NCBI RefSeq assembly: GCF_009870125.1
Contig: NC_046679.1
Span: 8,308,001 to 8,372,000, forward strand
Reading direction: 5' to 3'
DNA length: 64,000 nucleotides
DNA from: Drosophila pseudoobscura
Lineage: Eukaryota > Arthropoda > Insecta > Diptera > Drosophilidae
Shown here: positions 46,312-60,679 of the stretch, piece after piece
Position numbering within the stretch: position 1 is the stretch's first letter
How the letters are laid out: the number at the start of each line of letters is the position of its first letter
Program-made: the position numbers and the translations under genes
The notes under the pieces: generated by a model
What the model was told of the DNA's origin: nothing
Database searches by the model: none
Seen by the model: only the letters and a program-made list of their open reading frames with translations

Positions 46312-49300
46312 CCAACTCAACCCATTGCCACTGCCTCAGCGAGTGCCAGCGACAGTACAGTAGTCCTTGCAGTCCCTTGCAACATGCAAACGATTTCAGT
46401 CGGCAGCAGCAAAAAAAAATTCAAATATATATTGCAATCCTTTAGGCACGCGGAACATAATGAAACGAAAATGCTACTGTGGCAACTGCCAGAGCGAGCG
46501 GCAGCTGCAAGGACAGTAAGGACCAAGGGTGGACCAGCACCAGGACCAGGTCCAGGACCAGGAAAGTGCACAATGCAACGGTCACAGCCGAAGCCGAAGC
46601 CGTCCATTTGCCATTTGCCGAATAAGAACACAAATAAATAGCAAGAATGAAATACTGGATTCTGTGGACGAACATTAGTTACACTTTTAGATCGAGCCTC
46701 CATTGGTAGATATATAATATATTCCTACGATTTTCCTAATGGAATGATAGAGTTGTAATCTTTGGTTTCAGAAACACTCATTTGATAATTCTTAAATTGT
46801 TTCGTTTGTGACAAACTTCTGGCCATAGTCTTTATACCCTCTGAAAGGGCACAGAAATGTGAAAATATTTCTTTGGCCAACATTTTTACATCCTCGCTTT
46901 CTCGGTTGACCCCCCGCACTTGCCCACCGATTGCCAGAAATTTTTATACAAAAATGTTTTTATTTATTCTACTTGGTGGAGGCTTTCTCCTCCGCCACTG
47001 CACGGGCTCGGGCTGCTCCCCTTCGCTGCCTGGTACTGGTAGTGGGCCTGGCTTGTGGCCGTCGGTTGATTTATATTGATGAATGTCCGTTTGTTCGTTA
47101 GTTCCGTCTTTGCAGACGGCCAAAGAGATTTACTTGTTCGGGTTCTGCAAGGCCAGAGGGCGGACGTGTGGCAGTTATTTTACTTTGTGCCTTTGCGTTT
47201 TGCCTTTTGTTGCCGCACTCTCGCACAGTCACTCATGTATGTATGTGTATGTAAGCCGAGTATGCCGCATCCGTTTGTGTATGTGAATGTGCGTGTGTGT
47301 GTGTGTGTGCATACTTGCATTCACTTGCTACTGTTGCTTATGCTCAGTGGCAGAAATTATTGCATACTTTACGGAAATTAACCGCATTTCCATTTCTTGC
47401 ACGCACACAGGATGGCCGCGTCATCTCCTGCTGCTGCTGCTCCTCCTGCCCCTACTCCTGCGCCCTCCTGCATGTGGAGCTGTTGTTGTGGCTGCTCCTC
47501 TGACTCCTGGCTACCTCCTGCTCGGAAGGACTGCTTCTCCTGCGTTTTCCCCTTGTGTATTTACAATTTTAATGACTTTATTTTTGTGCTTGCATAAAAT
47601 ATTTGCATACACTGGAGAAGACACGTACTGGATCAGGGGAATTTTTCATTGCGTTTGTACGAAAAATAAATAATATAAAATAATATTGTTTATTTTTAGA
47701 AAGAATTTGAGAGCGGGGGTACAAATGAAATGGATTTCAGTAAAATAAAAACAGCTAAATACTTTTATTAAAAAAAACTTGCTCTAGGACTGGGTTGGCG
47801 ATGCAATTCTATCTGTATTACAATAAAGGAATTGGGAAATTAAACAAATATACCATTTTCAGAGTATCAGAACTTTGGCCTGGCCCGAACCTCCGCTGTC
47901 CTTTTTGGTACTTCAGCGCAGTCGCTGAGGCTTTCAGGTTTCTTTCGAGAGGGCTCCGACTCCGGCTCCGACTCCGGCATAGTGAAGGGAATCAGCCGTC
48001 GTCGTACAATCATATTTCTTTGTGACATTTTCCATGTGCATTATTAATCAACTGGGGAGTATTTTAATTTATGTTGACATGCACTTACATATTTATAAAA
48101 CGCAACCATTAAAAAAAGAGAAGAAAATGAGAAGGGAAACAACATGCAGAATCATAATGAAACTGATTTTGGAGTTATTTTTTCATTATGGTTTGAGTAG
48201 GATTCGGGGGATTTTTTTTTGGCATATTCACATATTGGCCTGGGGAGACCATTTGCCCTTTGCCTTTGTTCAGTTTGATTAAGTTTCCACCTACACATAT
48301 AGATTGGAAAACCTTTCACGTTCTCATTTGCGCTTTGAGTGGAAATGGAACGAGCAAACATGATGATGCCACCTACCTTATCCGTATCCGTATCCATGGA
48401 CGATGACCAAACCCGTCGTCGAGCAGTCAAAGGCTGCGTGGAGCTGGCTGTCGAGAGGTACGTGCGAAATGGAGTCTCATTTCCGTTGATTCGCAGAGGA
48501 AAAAACGAAAAGGAATGAAAATTCCCATGCAAATCGAGAGAGAGAGAAAATGGTGCGAAGTGAAAAGAAATTGAAGTGATGAAGAAAACCAAAGCCTTGG
48601 ATTAAATAAGGCTACGTTTCTCGACAGGTAAGTCCGGCAGGACCGCCCACATGATTTGGCTGTAAGCCTTCACAAATTAGATGTCATTAAAGATGTATTA
48701 TTTTTTGTTTTTTGAGGAAAGAATTTCATTAAAAGCGTTGCCAGGGCCAACAGACAAGACACCTTCAAATCAAATTGGAAGTGAGAATTATTATGAATAT
48801 TGTGCAATGCATTCTTGTCGTTATACAATCGCAAAAGTTGATTGCAATGAGATAGTCATTCAGTTATTCAATCATAGACAGGCAGACAGAGCAATTTCTT
48901 TGATTGGACTTTGCTGGTGCTGATGCTGGTGCTGTTGCTGTTGCTGCTCTTCGATGAAGTTCAAGTACTGTTCGGAAAGGGCACGCGGCAATTGGCACCC
49001 CGGATGCGTAATCTATTTCAAACAGCGACCATGCAAATCGAAGCAGCTTTGGCCCTAGCCATCGACCCTCAACTGTCGACTGTCGGATGTCGGATGCATC
49101 CAGGCACAATACAACACAATTTGCTGGTATATCTGCTGCTGGTTGCCCTTCTCTTCCCTACCCTTGACTTCCCTTCGTTTGCTGCCTGCCTGACAGCCCG
49201 TCTGTCTAACAGCGAGATGCATAGAGAAATTGCATATAAAATGCAGACAAATAACTTGCTCCCCATGTTTAGCGTATGCCCCGAACGCCTGACATTAACA

Positions 49301-52300
49301 ATGGAGCAACCAACCAACAGCCAGAAGCCAGAAGCCAGCAGAATCAGCCAGAAGCAGCAGCAGCCAGCTGGCAATAAAATGTAACAAACACATTGACTGC
49401 TGACAAATAGCATTGCCTGTCAATTCATAAAAAAAAAATACAAAAAAAAAATATATACAGGGAAAAAGAAGGAAAACTATTGACAGCCACACGCATCACA
49501 GGAAGCGCCAGAGGAAACAGAGGCACATCCTCATCCTTGCCACACTGCTGACTCGGCAGCGGCAGTGGCAGTGGCAAAAACAGTGGCAGCATCAGTTTCC
49601 GCCGACTTCCAGCAAATTTGCTTAGCTGCCACACACCAAAGTTCGATTGCAGCGAGGCCGCAAGTGTGTCTTAGAGTTGAGAGACTTTTACAAATTGTTT
49701 TGAAATGAAATTCAAACTGCATGCAAGGGAAACGGTATTCCCATAGCAAACTCCTCCGACATCCTGCACCGCCAAGGGCTTTTTGCATCTGACAGATACT
49801 AGGAGGACAGGTCTTGTAGGACATTAAATAGAAAGTCGACACCTTCGCTCAATAGTTCTCAGGCATTACTATGGTACGAGTATGTTTAGGTATAATAAAG
49901 TAAAAAGAAAATTATAAAAATATAAAAATTTTAAATTAAGGACAATTAACTTTAAATCGCAAATAAAGCTTTAAACTCACGCCATAATTGTAAGAATAAG
50001 CCATGAATTCCCTTAGACCCTCAATCAGCCCTTACCTTTACTTCATTCATAACAAATTGCCTCAATTATAACCATTTGGCCAATGGCCCCCAACTCTCCG
50101 AGCAGTTCTCCGTGTCTGGCGTAAGGGTATAAAAACTTTATTAAAAACTTTTCTGCCCAAGCCTTTTTATTATACCTTGTCTGCCTCTCAGCCCTGCCCT
50201 GGCTTTATATACCTAATATATACCTATTTATGTATATATGTATAAAATTTTGTATTTGTGGATATTTATAAAATACACGCACATTTAGATGCCCCCGTGG
50301 CCGCAATACTGCACTCCAGGGGCGTTGAAGAAATCAAATTAAGAAAATTTTCTTTGGCAAAAGTTTTTGCGTCTGTTTAGAGTTTTCGTAATACTTCAGC
50401 GACGATCCGTCTGCCCGTCCGTCCGTCCTTCCGTCCGTCGGGTGCGACGCGTCTCCTAGCGCTTGTTCTTGTGCGCCCTTACAGCCATTAGGGCTTGGGC
50501 CATGGCTTATTCTGTGGCTGCTGCCTGGTCTTGGCCCCATGTGGTTACTCGAAAATGCTAAATGGTCCCACAGCAATTGCAGCGCCAAACAACATTTTGT
50601 CTAATAAAAAAGAATCCAAGAAGGTGGCATTGCCTATAAAAAGCTGCTTTTTTTTGTTTGCTTGAAAGTGGAATTTGTGGACTCCCCCTAAACAGTTAAT
50701 ATTTGGTGGTTACATAACTTTCACTCTAATATATACGGACTTTTAGAGACAAGAACACAGATTTAAAGACTTTTACTGACTTGTAATGCGTGCAGGATGT
50801 ATCGATAAAGTGTGAAAAATGCCAAACATGGAGTTCCTTATAAGAAATAATATGTCTATGATATAATCTAATACTCGTTTAATTGTTTAACCCACTAGAA
50901 AATCAATAAATATTATAAAAATTAGTAAGTTCTCATAGAAAGATGTTCTATCTCTAATCTTGTAGTTATCTTTTTCTTTCTCGGTAGATCTATCCTTAAA
51001 TATTCTTTGCCCGTTTATAATCAAACGATTTACTACCTGGAGATTCGACTTGTCTAGAATATTGACGTATATCTGGCTATTTCCTGACATCTTGTAACAT
51101 AACATATATCAGGGGATTGTTGCGTTTCTCTTAGAATAGAAGTGGGAGATTAAATTGGAGTGTGGAAAATTTTTGTTTTGATATCAAGCAGCGGCAGTGG
51201 CTCAAGAATCGTATCCCATCCATAATTTATGGCCACAAACGATCATTGATTTCAAATTGTGCCAGATAGGTCAAAGGTCGTTTAATATTGTATTCTTGAC
51301 ACATTCATCTTGTTCAGTTTTTCCTCGATATATATCTATATTCATCTATAAGTAAGCCATGGAAATAAGTCTACCCACTTACCAAGGCCTCCTCCTTTTC
51401 AGTTAACCAGAAATTTCCAAGGTCAATTCAGTGGCTTTTGTGTTTATGGCCAGGGTCCAGGGTCTCCTGCTTTCGCTTCAGCTTCAGCTCTGGCTCCTGT
51501 TGTTCTGTTGTATTGTTGGTTTTGGCCATATCCCTTTCAAGTTCAATAATGTCATAGAGCGTGTCGCAGGGCAGGCGTTCAAATTTATGGCCAAACGGTT
51601 GACCTGGAAGGCCCTGTGGCCTGGTGGCCAGAAGCAGCAGCACGTGCTCCTTCTGGCCGGGGAAATAATTTAGCCAAAAACATGTGAAGCTTGCCATATA
51701 AATTATGCACACGACACAACACATGGGTTGCTTTAAGGTATTGTCTATGGGACCTGCCCTCCAATGCGACCCAGAAACAGAAACCACCAGCCACAGCAAC
51801 AACAACAGCAACAACAACAGACATAACTCACCGCCTGGCCTTTTATTTTATTGTATTTTATCTTTTGGATTACTTTTTGCCATGACCACAAGAAATAAAC
51901 TTGAGCATCTTTGGGAAAACCCACAGCGGACAGGAAAAAAAGAAAAGATTTCCGTCCCATTGTTGCTGGTTGGAGGATGGAGCAGCTACTTGCTGCTCCT
52001 TTGGCCTGAGTGCGAGTATGCCCTGGAGGAGTTCTACCCCGGACCCGGACCCGCACTCGGACAAGGAACAATTGCGCATGTTAACATACTTGTAAGTAGT
52101 TTTTCCACTTTGCCATATTCTCTCCCATACGCTCCCCCACATTTTCCTGGGGGCACCAGTGGCTTGCCCATTGTCCATTGCCCGAATGCCTTTTGTTTTT
52201 GTAATTATCTGCACGTTATTTGTGGGTCAATAAAGTTTCGCCTCATAGTTCGAGGCTGTCTGTTCGTAGAAGCGCTTTTCCTCAGTTTTGGGCCAGGATT

Positions 52301-53320
52301 TATGGCATATGCCGCCTCGTTTTGTGGCTAATTTTCACTACCGTTGGCCATGCCATAGAACCGTAAACGCTTTCGCTTCTTAAAATAGCACCCCAACGAT
52401 TTAATGGCTACTCAAGACAACTACTCTGTGGGATGTTGATTAATTTATTGATTCTATTCCAGCAATTCCATTCAGTAATTGTAGCCGCCTGTCAGGGGAT
52501 CGTATTGCAGTAGATTTATAAGCACTTCTCTCGCTAGGAAATTCGATAGCGTGTCTTGCTTGGCTGGGTTTTCTTTTCCGGTGTGGCACTTGTACAAATC
52601 ATTCATGATGAATTGCCCGGCAGTCGATGCTTAATTATTTAATCCCCGCAAAGTGCCCGCTACCACTATTGAGCTATCAAATTTCATCCCACTTAATTGC
52701 CTCGGTTCTTCGATCGGTGGAAGATTATTCCAGCAGGTAGTACTGTTCGTATCATGGCTAAATAAATAGCGCTAATTTCCAGCTCAATCATTGGCGCATT
52801 GTTAATTCTAATAATTGCAAATAAACAAATTGCAAATGCCATGTTTTCATTGGTCATACCCCGCAGCCCCTAATTGATTATTACAGCTGATCGAATGGGC
52901 TAATAACACGCACTGCACTGAGGCTGCAATTCATTTTGTTTTTCAAACAATACACACAAACACACACAGCGCTTAACCGAATGTTGAACGATAATTAAAA
53001 TGAAATTTTCAGGTTAAAGCACTTCTTTTTTTTTGCATATTTTAACCAATCAGTCGCTGTGTCGTTGTGTCGCCCCGTCCGCCTGTCAGTTTAGCCAAAT
53101 AGTTGGTAAATTTATTTCCTAAATAAACTGCACACAAAAGCCATTGGCCACGATGCCCACGCGGGGGTCCAGGCGGCATTAAGCTGACCAGAGCAAAAAC
53201 AAAGAGAAAACAGCAAATTGAATGGCATACTCGTAAAGGGGGGCAAAGCGAAATAAAAGAGAATGAAACTTGATAAAAGTAAAGCCAGAAGGAAAGTCTA
53301 GATTTGTCAATGAAGAGTTT

Positions 53321-53633
53321 GATACCCTTTTCAAAATGATTATAAGCTTTAATGATGGATTCTATGAGATATATGTGTCCAGTGGCTCCTTGAAATTCAA
53401 GTTCCTACAGCGTTGCCAGATGGTGGAATATTTTTAAAATGTTTCGTAACCTCCGTTTGTGAAGGGAGAAAAGGCGAAGATCGAAGATGGTAAGATGGAT
53501 TCCTCGATGTATTGAACAAATGTAAATACAAGCATAAACAAAACCTATACTAAATTAAAGATTATTTTGATTATTCTTACAGGTCGGGAATCGTAAGTCT
53601 GTTCCATCCATCATACCCTCTGGCAAGGGTATA
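53321..53633. mobile_element. Possible small repeat element bounded by ATACCC words
   Basis: The stretch starts with GATACCCTTTTCAAAATGATTATA and ends with a perfect hairpin, ATACCCT-CTGGCA-AGGGTAT (53613-53632). ATACCCT-type hairpins recur elsewhere in this window. The interior carries no frame. It may be a short non-autonomous repeat, but copies were not compared. Confidence 0.25.
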
Positions 53634-54132
53634 CCGGAGAAGTCCAGGCAGGTAAAGTACAGGTGTGTGTCTCACACTCTCTCTTTCCCTTTCTCTTTGT
53701 GTCTATATGTGGTAACGTCAATTGTTTAAAAGTGAAAATTCGATTTTGTGGTAAGGCAAAAGCCAATGTGAATAGGAATCGGAATGACAGGCAACAGCAA
53801 CAGCACAAACAAATGGCGTGCCAAACCCAAAAGCAAAAACTTCTTTCCTTTTTTTTACATTTTTCTGTGCAGCTAACAAATTTTTGCCCCCTGCTGTACG
53901 TCCGTCGGTTAGTTTGAATTGTCCATAGTTATAGTTGTTGTTCGTGGTGATGCTTTGCGTCAGTGGCCGGACAGGAGCCTATTGTATGGCTGATGTGACC
54001 AGCAGGAAAAAACATTGAGTAAAAGTGTTAAAAAAACCTTAAAAAAAGGCCAAAAAGTGGAGTCCAAGACACCAGAGCTACGTGGTGAAAAAAGCGACAG
54101 GAGACACAAACAGAGGGGGAGATTAACCCAAG

Positions 54133-54594
54133 TTGGAGGCTGTACCAGGAGCAGGACCTGTAGCAGCAGCAGTAGCAGTAGCTGGAGTTGGAGATGGTTC
54201 CACCACTAACAAGAAACGTAACGATAACGAAAAACAAACTTTAAAAATTGGATTCTTCATTTGCATCGGCAAATCCAATCAAGCCAACGTAAAGACCTCG
54301 GCCAGACACATACACAACATAAAGCCGGCTGCAGCCAGTCCACAGCCCAGTCCGGTTGCCAATCCCTCCAGTAGACAATGCCGTTCCCCCAGAAGCAGCC
54401 CCCACTTTTGCCAGCCAACCAACCACCCACAAGACCGTGTCGAGCGCGGTTCCCGTCCTGAGAATGGTCAGCGTTACGTATACGCCACAAGAGCCAGGGC
54501 CAGGGCCAGTAGCAGTGGCAGTGCCAGGAAGGAACAAAGAAAGAGGCAGCAGCATGAAAGGCTGAGCGAATGGGAGAGAGGAGAGGAACAATAA
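54133..54594 (+). CDS. Weak ORF (153 codons), probably non-coding
   Basis: An open frame of 153 codons with no ATG near its start. A second frame over 54356-54565 reads as a Pro/Ala/Val-rich peptide. Both overlap CAG- and CCAGGG-type repeats, which favour open frames. No motif was recognised. Confidence 0.12.
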   Translation: MEAVPGAGPVAAAVAVAGVGDGSTTNKKRNDNEKQTLKIGFFICIGKSNQANVKTSARHIHNIKPAAASPQPSPVANPSSRQCRSPRSSPHFCQPTNHPQDRVERGSRPENGQRYVYATRARARASSSGSARKEQRKRQQHERLSEWERGEEQ

Positions 54595-57376
54595 ATGAAA
54601 GGTGTGTGCCTCATGTTTGTCCATACAGTTGAGCATTGCTTATTGGGGGCTGGATTGGGTTGGGTTGCCACTGAGCCCTCCGCCTCCCTGCCATTGCCCA
54701 TTCCCCATTCCAGATCAGTTCCCCAACGAACCAATTCGCCCCATCCGGCTGAAAATTGGTAACGATTTGTATTGGAGTGGACCATGGACCATGGACCATG
54801 GTCAAGCATAAAAGAGGCTGAGTCTCTGAGGCAGGCTCTGTTGTTGGCCATTGTGCACCGAGTGCCGAATCTTGTTTAAAAGTTTTTGTCTTTTTTGCTG
54901 CTCTCTTTTCAGGCTATTTTTTTTTCCAGGGAAGAGCTGGCATTGAATTGGGGATTGGGTGGATTGGGGAGGTGATGATGCAATGTGAAGGAGGGACACT
55001 GGGAAATTTTCTTATTTGTATGCCTGGCTCACCTGCCGTTATCCATCTGTCTTGTATCTTCATCAAGTTGGCCTGTATTAAGTCGTTTGTTGGTTTGCTC
55101 TTCTTCCTCTTCCTTCTTCGAGCTCCTTCTACTGCTCCTGCTCCTGTGCCATGTCCTTGCAGCAACAACATCGACAACGTTGTGGTTTTTCCGACGGTGA
55201 GCTGCTGGAAAAAAAGTGTAGCATGCTTTTCAGAGCTGTTCGAGGCTTCGGTTATTGATTGCATCGGCATACGTTTGCCATTTTATTACAAGCCAAAAAA
55301 TAGAGCAGAAGCGAAAAAAAAACTGCATCGCACCGCCTCACTTCTGTTCTCCGTTCGGACTGTGTTTCTCTTTTTTTTCGCCCCATTTTTGTGCCTCGTT
55401 AATTGCCTCAAAGCCAAACATTTGCGTCAGTCGAAAACCGCATCGACGTCGTGACAATGACAACGGCAACCGCCGCTTAAATTGCCCAAAACCGCGACAA
55501 GTGGCCGCTCCGTTACTGGCTCTCCGGCGCTCTGGCTCTTGCCTCCTTATCCTTCTCTTTCGGTTAGAGTTGCGGCTGGCCGCGGGCACGGACAGGGACA
55601 GGGACACGGACAAGGACACGAACGGGCGCGGACATAGTCCAATGGAGCGTATAAGAAAACCATTCATTAGCGCTTATCAAACGGCACAGACAGATCGGTC
55701 TCTGTCCCTGTCCCTGTCCCACCACCATCGCCACCACCCAATCAATGCTGTTTGATTTTAGCCCTAAACTACGCGTTTTTTTTGTCCCTTACACCCTCAG
55801 AGCGGAGCGGCAATCGCTGACGTTTATTGTAAATGGCTGTCCAATGAAAATTGTTGTGGCCTATCAACGTCAGCGCGGTCACGGCCGGGCCGTGTGTCAT
55901 TAGGTCCTGGCCGTCCTGAAAAAACTTGTGTGTTCGTTCGCCGGCCGAAAGTCGTGAAAAAAATATCTGCCATTTTTATCTGGGCCCATACACTATGTCT
56001 ATAGCTCCTCTGCTCGGGGTCCTGCGTCCTGTTGCTGTCGCTTGTTGCCATGCTTTAGTTTAATTGCCACTTGACAGAGTGGCCGAAACGGCAGAAAGAA
56101 AAAAAAAACAAGGAAAAGCTGCTGCTGGTCCCAGGACCTGGTCTGGGGCAGTGTTATCAATCAAATTGACTTTAGCCATATCCATCAGCACGTGTAAGCG
56201 AGGGCCAAGGGTGATGATAATGATTTTTTTTATAAATGTCAAGTATCTCTTATAATTATAGGGAATATCGCTTAATTGGGGGCTTTGTGTGGAGCATTTA
56301 ATTGTTTAATGGAGCCATAGATTGACTATCCATTCCAAAATGAACTGAATTTTAATCTACTTGGCATGATTTATATAACGAAAAATAAATCAAAATGCAA
56401 TTGCAATGTGTGCTCCATCAACCTGTTCGGCTTATTTGTACATAGCGTGCGCTAAGGACTAATCATTCGTCTTCTTAAGACGAGAATCCTTCAGTTGGAT
56501 ACGTCAGAGATCTCCTGCCTTCAGAAACTTCCTCAATGGCTAATTATTACCAAGCCACCGCAAATGTTTGAAGCGTTCTTGTTACTGGGCCGCAAATTAA
56601 AGCTTGAGTAAGTCAAACAGCAGAAACGAATCCTAATCCTTCATAGAGAGAGAGAGGAGTGACAGGAATGCTCGCTTATTGGTGATGACAACACACCGAA
56701 ACCGAAACAGAAACCCAACGGATCTGCCAGTCCTTCCTTCAGTTTTGCAATTTGGCCATGGCCAGAATGTTGTTTTATTTGAATAATTAAAAGGCGCACA
56801 CATACTCGGATGTACATGGGGACGAGTGAGAGAAGTGGGAACTGCCTGCCTGTCTGTTTGTCTGTCTGGGCTGTGGGCTGCAATGTTATCAGCGCCAAGG
56901 CTTACGGTAAAGGGAATTATGCATATGTATTTGTAAATCTAATGTCCTGCAGCCCAGCGCAGAGCAGCAGGACGAAGGCCCGGCCCCAACGGCCACCAGC
57001 AGCCAACGAATTTATAACTGATTTCTGGTGATTTAGTTGGCATGCCAAATGCAATGAGTCGAGCGAAGGCTCCAGCTCCAGCCCCAGTCCCAGTCCCACT
57101 TCCAGTCGCAGCCCCAGTTTCATCCGAAGCTTTGCTGCCTCCTCTTGGCCACTTATTATGCAAAATGCCGCACATGGACCCACGACCAGAGGCGACAGAG
57201 GGAGTCGAATCCAAATGGTTTGGACATGTCATGACAGAGCGCGTCTCATTTATATTGCATGGACGGAATGCCTGTGAGGCAGCTGAGGCAGATACATAGA
57301 TAGATACGATACGAGTAGATAGAGCCATGATGGCGGCTCGGATCGGATCGGATCTGATTGGATTGGATTGCGTTGT

Positions 57377-57394
57377 ATGTGTGTGTGTGTGTGT
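57377..57394. repeat. (GT)n microsatellite
   Basis: About nine GT units, preceded by GGATC/GATTG pentamer repeats. Confidence 0.85.
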
Positions 57395-58048
57395 GGGGCG
57401 GCTCACTTGAAATGCATTGAAATTCATGGCGAAAAAATGTGGCACAAGGCCGTGTGTCGGCATAAAAGTTAATTGAAATGCTATCAAAGCATATTCAATT
57501 AATTTAAATTAGTTCAGCGGCACAGAACAGAGCAGAGCCGAACGCATCGCAGCGGGACGCCCAGGGTGCCAGCAAGTTTCCCGTTTTTCCGATTTTCGCA
57601 GTTTCCCAGCTTTCCACGCTTTCAGTTTCCACTTTGCTGGCTGCGATGTTGGTGATGTTAATTATATGCGCCAAGGCTGCTCTGCCAAACCAACTAAATG
57701 GTAAAAGTTTGTTATGCCACACTACCACTACCCACCACCCCCTGACCCTTCACCCACCGCCGGCTGTCGGGGTGGAGCTGCCTCAGGCGCCTCCGCCTGC
57801 CAATGATAAGCATCCAGGGCAAGATCCTCTTTCTACCCGCCTTCATTAATCAATTATTGCAAACAATTTATTGCCTTGTTTTTGGACCCCGCCAAAAACA
57901 ATAACCAGTGAAGCGCTTTGCCTCTCGGCGAAATATTTATTAAAAATAAATGCTTTACGAAATGTTTTAATGTTAATGTAAAACAAACCGCCCCAAGCAC
58001 AACTGTCAGTCAGTCAAGCAGTCAGCCAGGACAGCCCACGCCCCGAGT

Positions 58049-58114
58049 CCATCTATCCATCCATACATCCATCCATCCATCCATCCATCCATCCATCCAT
58101 CCATCCATCCATCC
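58049..58114. repeat. (CATC)n microsatellite
   Basis: Sixteen near-perfect CATC units, the longest tetranucleotide tract in the window. Confidence 0.95.
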
Positions 58115-59274
58115 GTCAGTTAGTGTCGGTTCTGGGCTCTGGCAACTCAAGCTTAATTTCGATTGTAATATTGTTTATTTCACATGTCTGTTCGGAGGAG
58201 GCTGTCAGCCATTTCCAATCAAAATGCAAATTAATAATAAACAAAAATGGTTTGACATTTACTCTGGAGCTACGATCAAGTTAAATTTCAATTAGCTGTC
58301 ACACAGTAAGACTGCTTTGCAAATTAGACAACGAAAAGTGCAACTGAAGGGAGTTCTTTGAAATGAGCCTCATTCGCCATGGGCCATAGTGAAATGCTGA
58401 CAGTCTTGTTGAACTATAATTAGGGTTTCTATTACTTACTGTGATGGTGTGTAGAACTCTTAGTGCTATTGTCCTTGGAGCGAATACTGATACCCCTAGC
58501 AGCAGAAAGGGCGCCATCAATTTATTTTGAGGCAGTGCCAACAGTAATTAACTGAAAATTCTTTTGACTCTCGAAAGGGTTTAAGTGAGTAAAAGAGAAT
58601 TGTGCTATTCCAATTATAGATTATAGATGATTTGAGTTGTAAATTCGAAGTACATGTACTTGTAACTAATTACAAACGAAAACCAATGACAAGAAAAATA
58701 TATATGTGTGGCACTTGTTCCCACGTTCATCGCTGATTATGATGCCTAATGGATGTTTACCAATGGATTGTAAGTATAGTCGAACCGCTCATAAGTAGCT
58801 CCATGTGTTCTTTTTCTCAAGTGGCCTGTTTTGGTTTGAAAGAATGTGAAAAATATGAAATTTTCCGAATTTATGTTCTTTTGCTTGTTTTTACATTTTG
58901 GAATTACACACTTACGTATATAATTTTAATTACCTATTCTGTTATCTGTTGTACATTGCAAGTATTGTTGCAAAATATTATAATATTTTAGCATTTCAAG
59001 CCTTTTTCTAGTTAAGCATTCAACGAGAGAGAGAGAGATATAGCTGAGACAATAAGTTCGGTTTACTCTTTCATTTGTTTGTGGGATTCATTTGCATGGT
59101 ATTCGGTCAGGTTTTGGTATCTGTTAGCTTATTAACATTTTGCAGTTAGCATTTTCATAGAATTTCAGTGCATTGTTGGTGGGTGGGTGGCTGGACGTTT
59201 TGGTCAGCCACAGATGGTCAGAAGCATCTGGTCGGGTCACACCCAACCCCAACCCCTATCCTGACCCGACCCGA

Positions 59275-59297
59275 CCTGGCCTGGCCTGGCCTGGCCT
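59275..59297. repeat. (CTGGC)n minisatellite
   Basis: Four to five tandem CTGGC units after a run of ACCCGACC-type repeats. Confidence 0.85.
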
Positions 59298-59680
59298 TTG
59301 TGTAACTAAATTATTTAGTTGTGTGGCCAGCAAGTAGTGGGGCACGGGACCCAAAACGCGACTACAACCACGACTGTACCACTGGCTGTCGGCAGTCGGC
59401 ACGCTGGTCAGAACGCACTGACAGGCCAGCCAGCGAGGCGCAGTGGAGTGGAGGAGGCATCAAATGATTGCCCCAGACACTTTATAATGCATGAGGTTCA
59501 GAGCCAGAGCCAGAGCCGGAACCAGCAACAGGAAAATGCCGCACAATGAGCATGAACACGAGTAACCAAATTATTTATATTTAAATTGTTTCGGTTGCTG
59601 CATTTGTTGTTCCTGCCTTTCATCTGTCTATTTGCCGTGCACACAGAACAGACCAGAACAGCCATGGAGTCCAGCTGGGT

Positions 59681-59712
59681 CTGACTCTGACTCTGACTCT
59701 GACTCTGACTCT
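59681..59712. repeat. (TCTGAC)n minisatellite
   Basis: Five tandem CTGACT hexamers. Confidence 0.9.
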
Positions 59713-60679
59713 CTGCTCTGGTTGCCATGATTATGTGGCAGATGCATGCGGACTCTTTTTGTGCCTTTGACTGAGTTTAAGCAGACGCAGCGAGAGATCT
59801 ACCGCTGAAACTCCTCTCTTCCTCCTCCCGGTTGGAGGCAGTCAGACAGGAGCCGTGTCCAGGCCAGAGAACCCCGCGTGAGGTTTATTTATGCATTTCA
59901 TTTGGGGTCTGCTCTGCTACACTTCCCCTTCCCCCTCCACTTCCACTTCCACAACGACTTTGCTCCGCTTTCATGTGGGTGTCCTGTCGGGTTCTGTGCT
60001 GCGTCTCGTTTTTGAGTTGATGTATTAAAAATTTTCACACATGGCAGTGGCTTGGATTCCGCAGAGGAGGATGCAGGATGGAGCATGGAGGAGTATGAGG
60101 ATGTGCCCACCAACTTGCAGTGAAATTTGATTTCCTTTGCCCCTTGCCCGTGTCCCAAGCTCCGAGTTCCGAACCAGACGCCCACACAACTTTGACTGTG
60201 CATTTTTCAGCGCTTGATTTGCGTTGAAAATGCGCTTCTGTATCCCACACCGGAGACTACGCACCCGGAGAGTGCCTCCGCGCCGCGGCATGGAGATCAC
60301 ACGGTGCGGTGGCTTTTGACGGTGCGTTCATTATGATTAGCAATTTCGAGGTAAAGAGAGATAGCGACAGAGACTGAGGGAGGAGCAGAGGGAGTCCTTA
60401 CCCGGTCCTGGCAGTTTCATACCTGGCTGAAGGGTGAAAACTGCGCTTGGGGGTTTTTTAATAAAAATTTCGTTGGCTTTTCGGTGGCTCAGTGGAACCC
60501 AAAGAGTCAGAGAATGAGTGGCCTTGTGTGCCACTTGGTTGCTTATTAATTTTTGGCTGGATCGACCAAAACTGAGAAGATAGAAATACACTAAAATAGT
60601 TCTGAAAATGATCATTTAATTTAAGCAAGTCTGGCAAATATCAGGCAATATTTTTAGCACTTCACTAAAGGCTTGTTTT

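Noticed and set aside
55255..55755. 166-codon plus-strand frame
   Set aside because: Rich in His/Arg/Ser repeats from simple sequence; no family match and no convincing codon bias.
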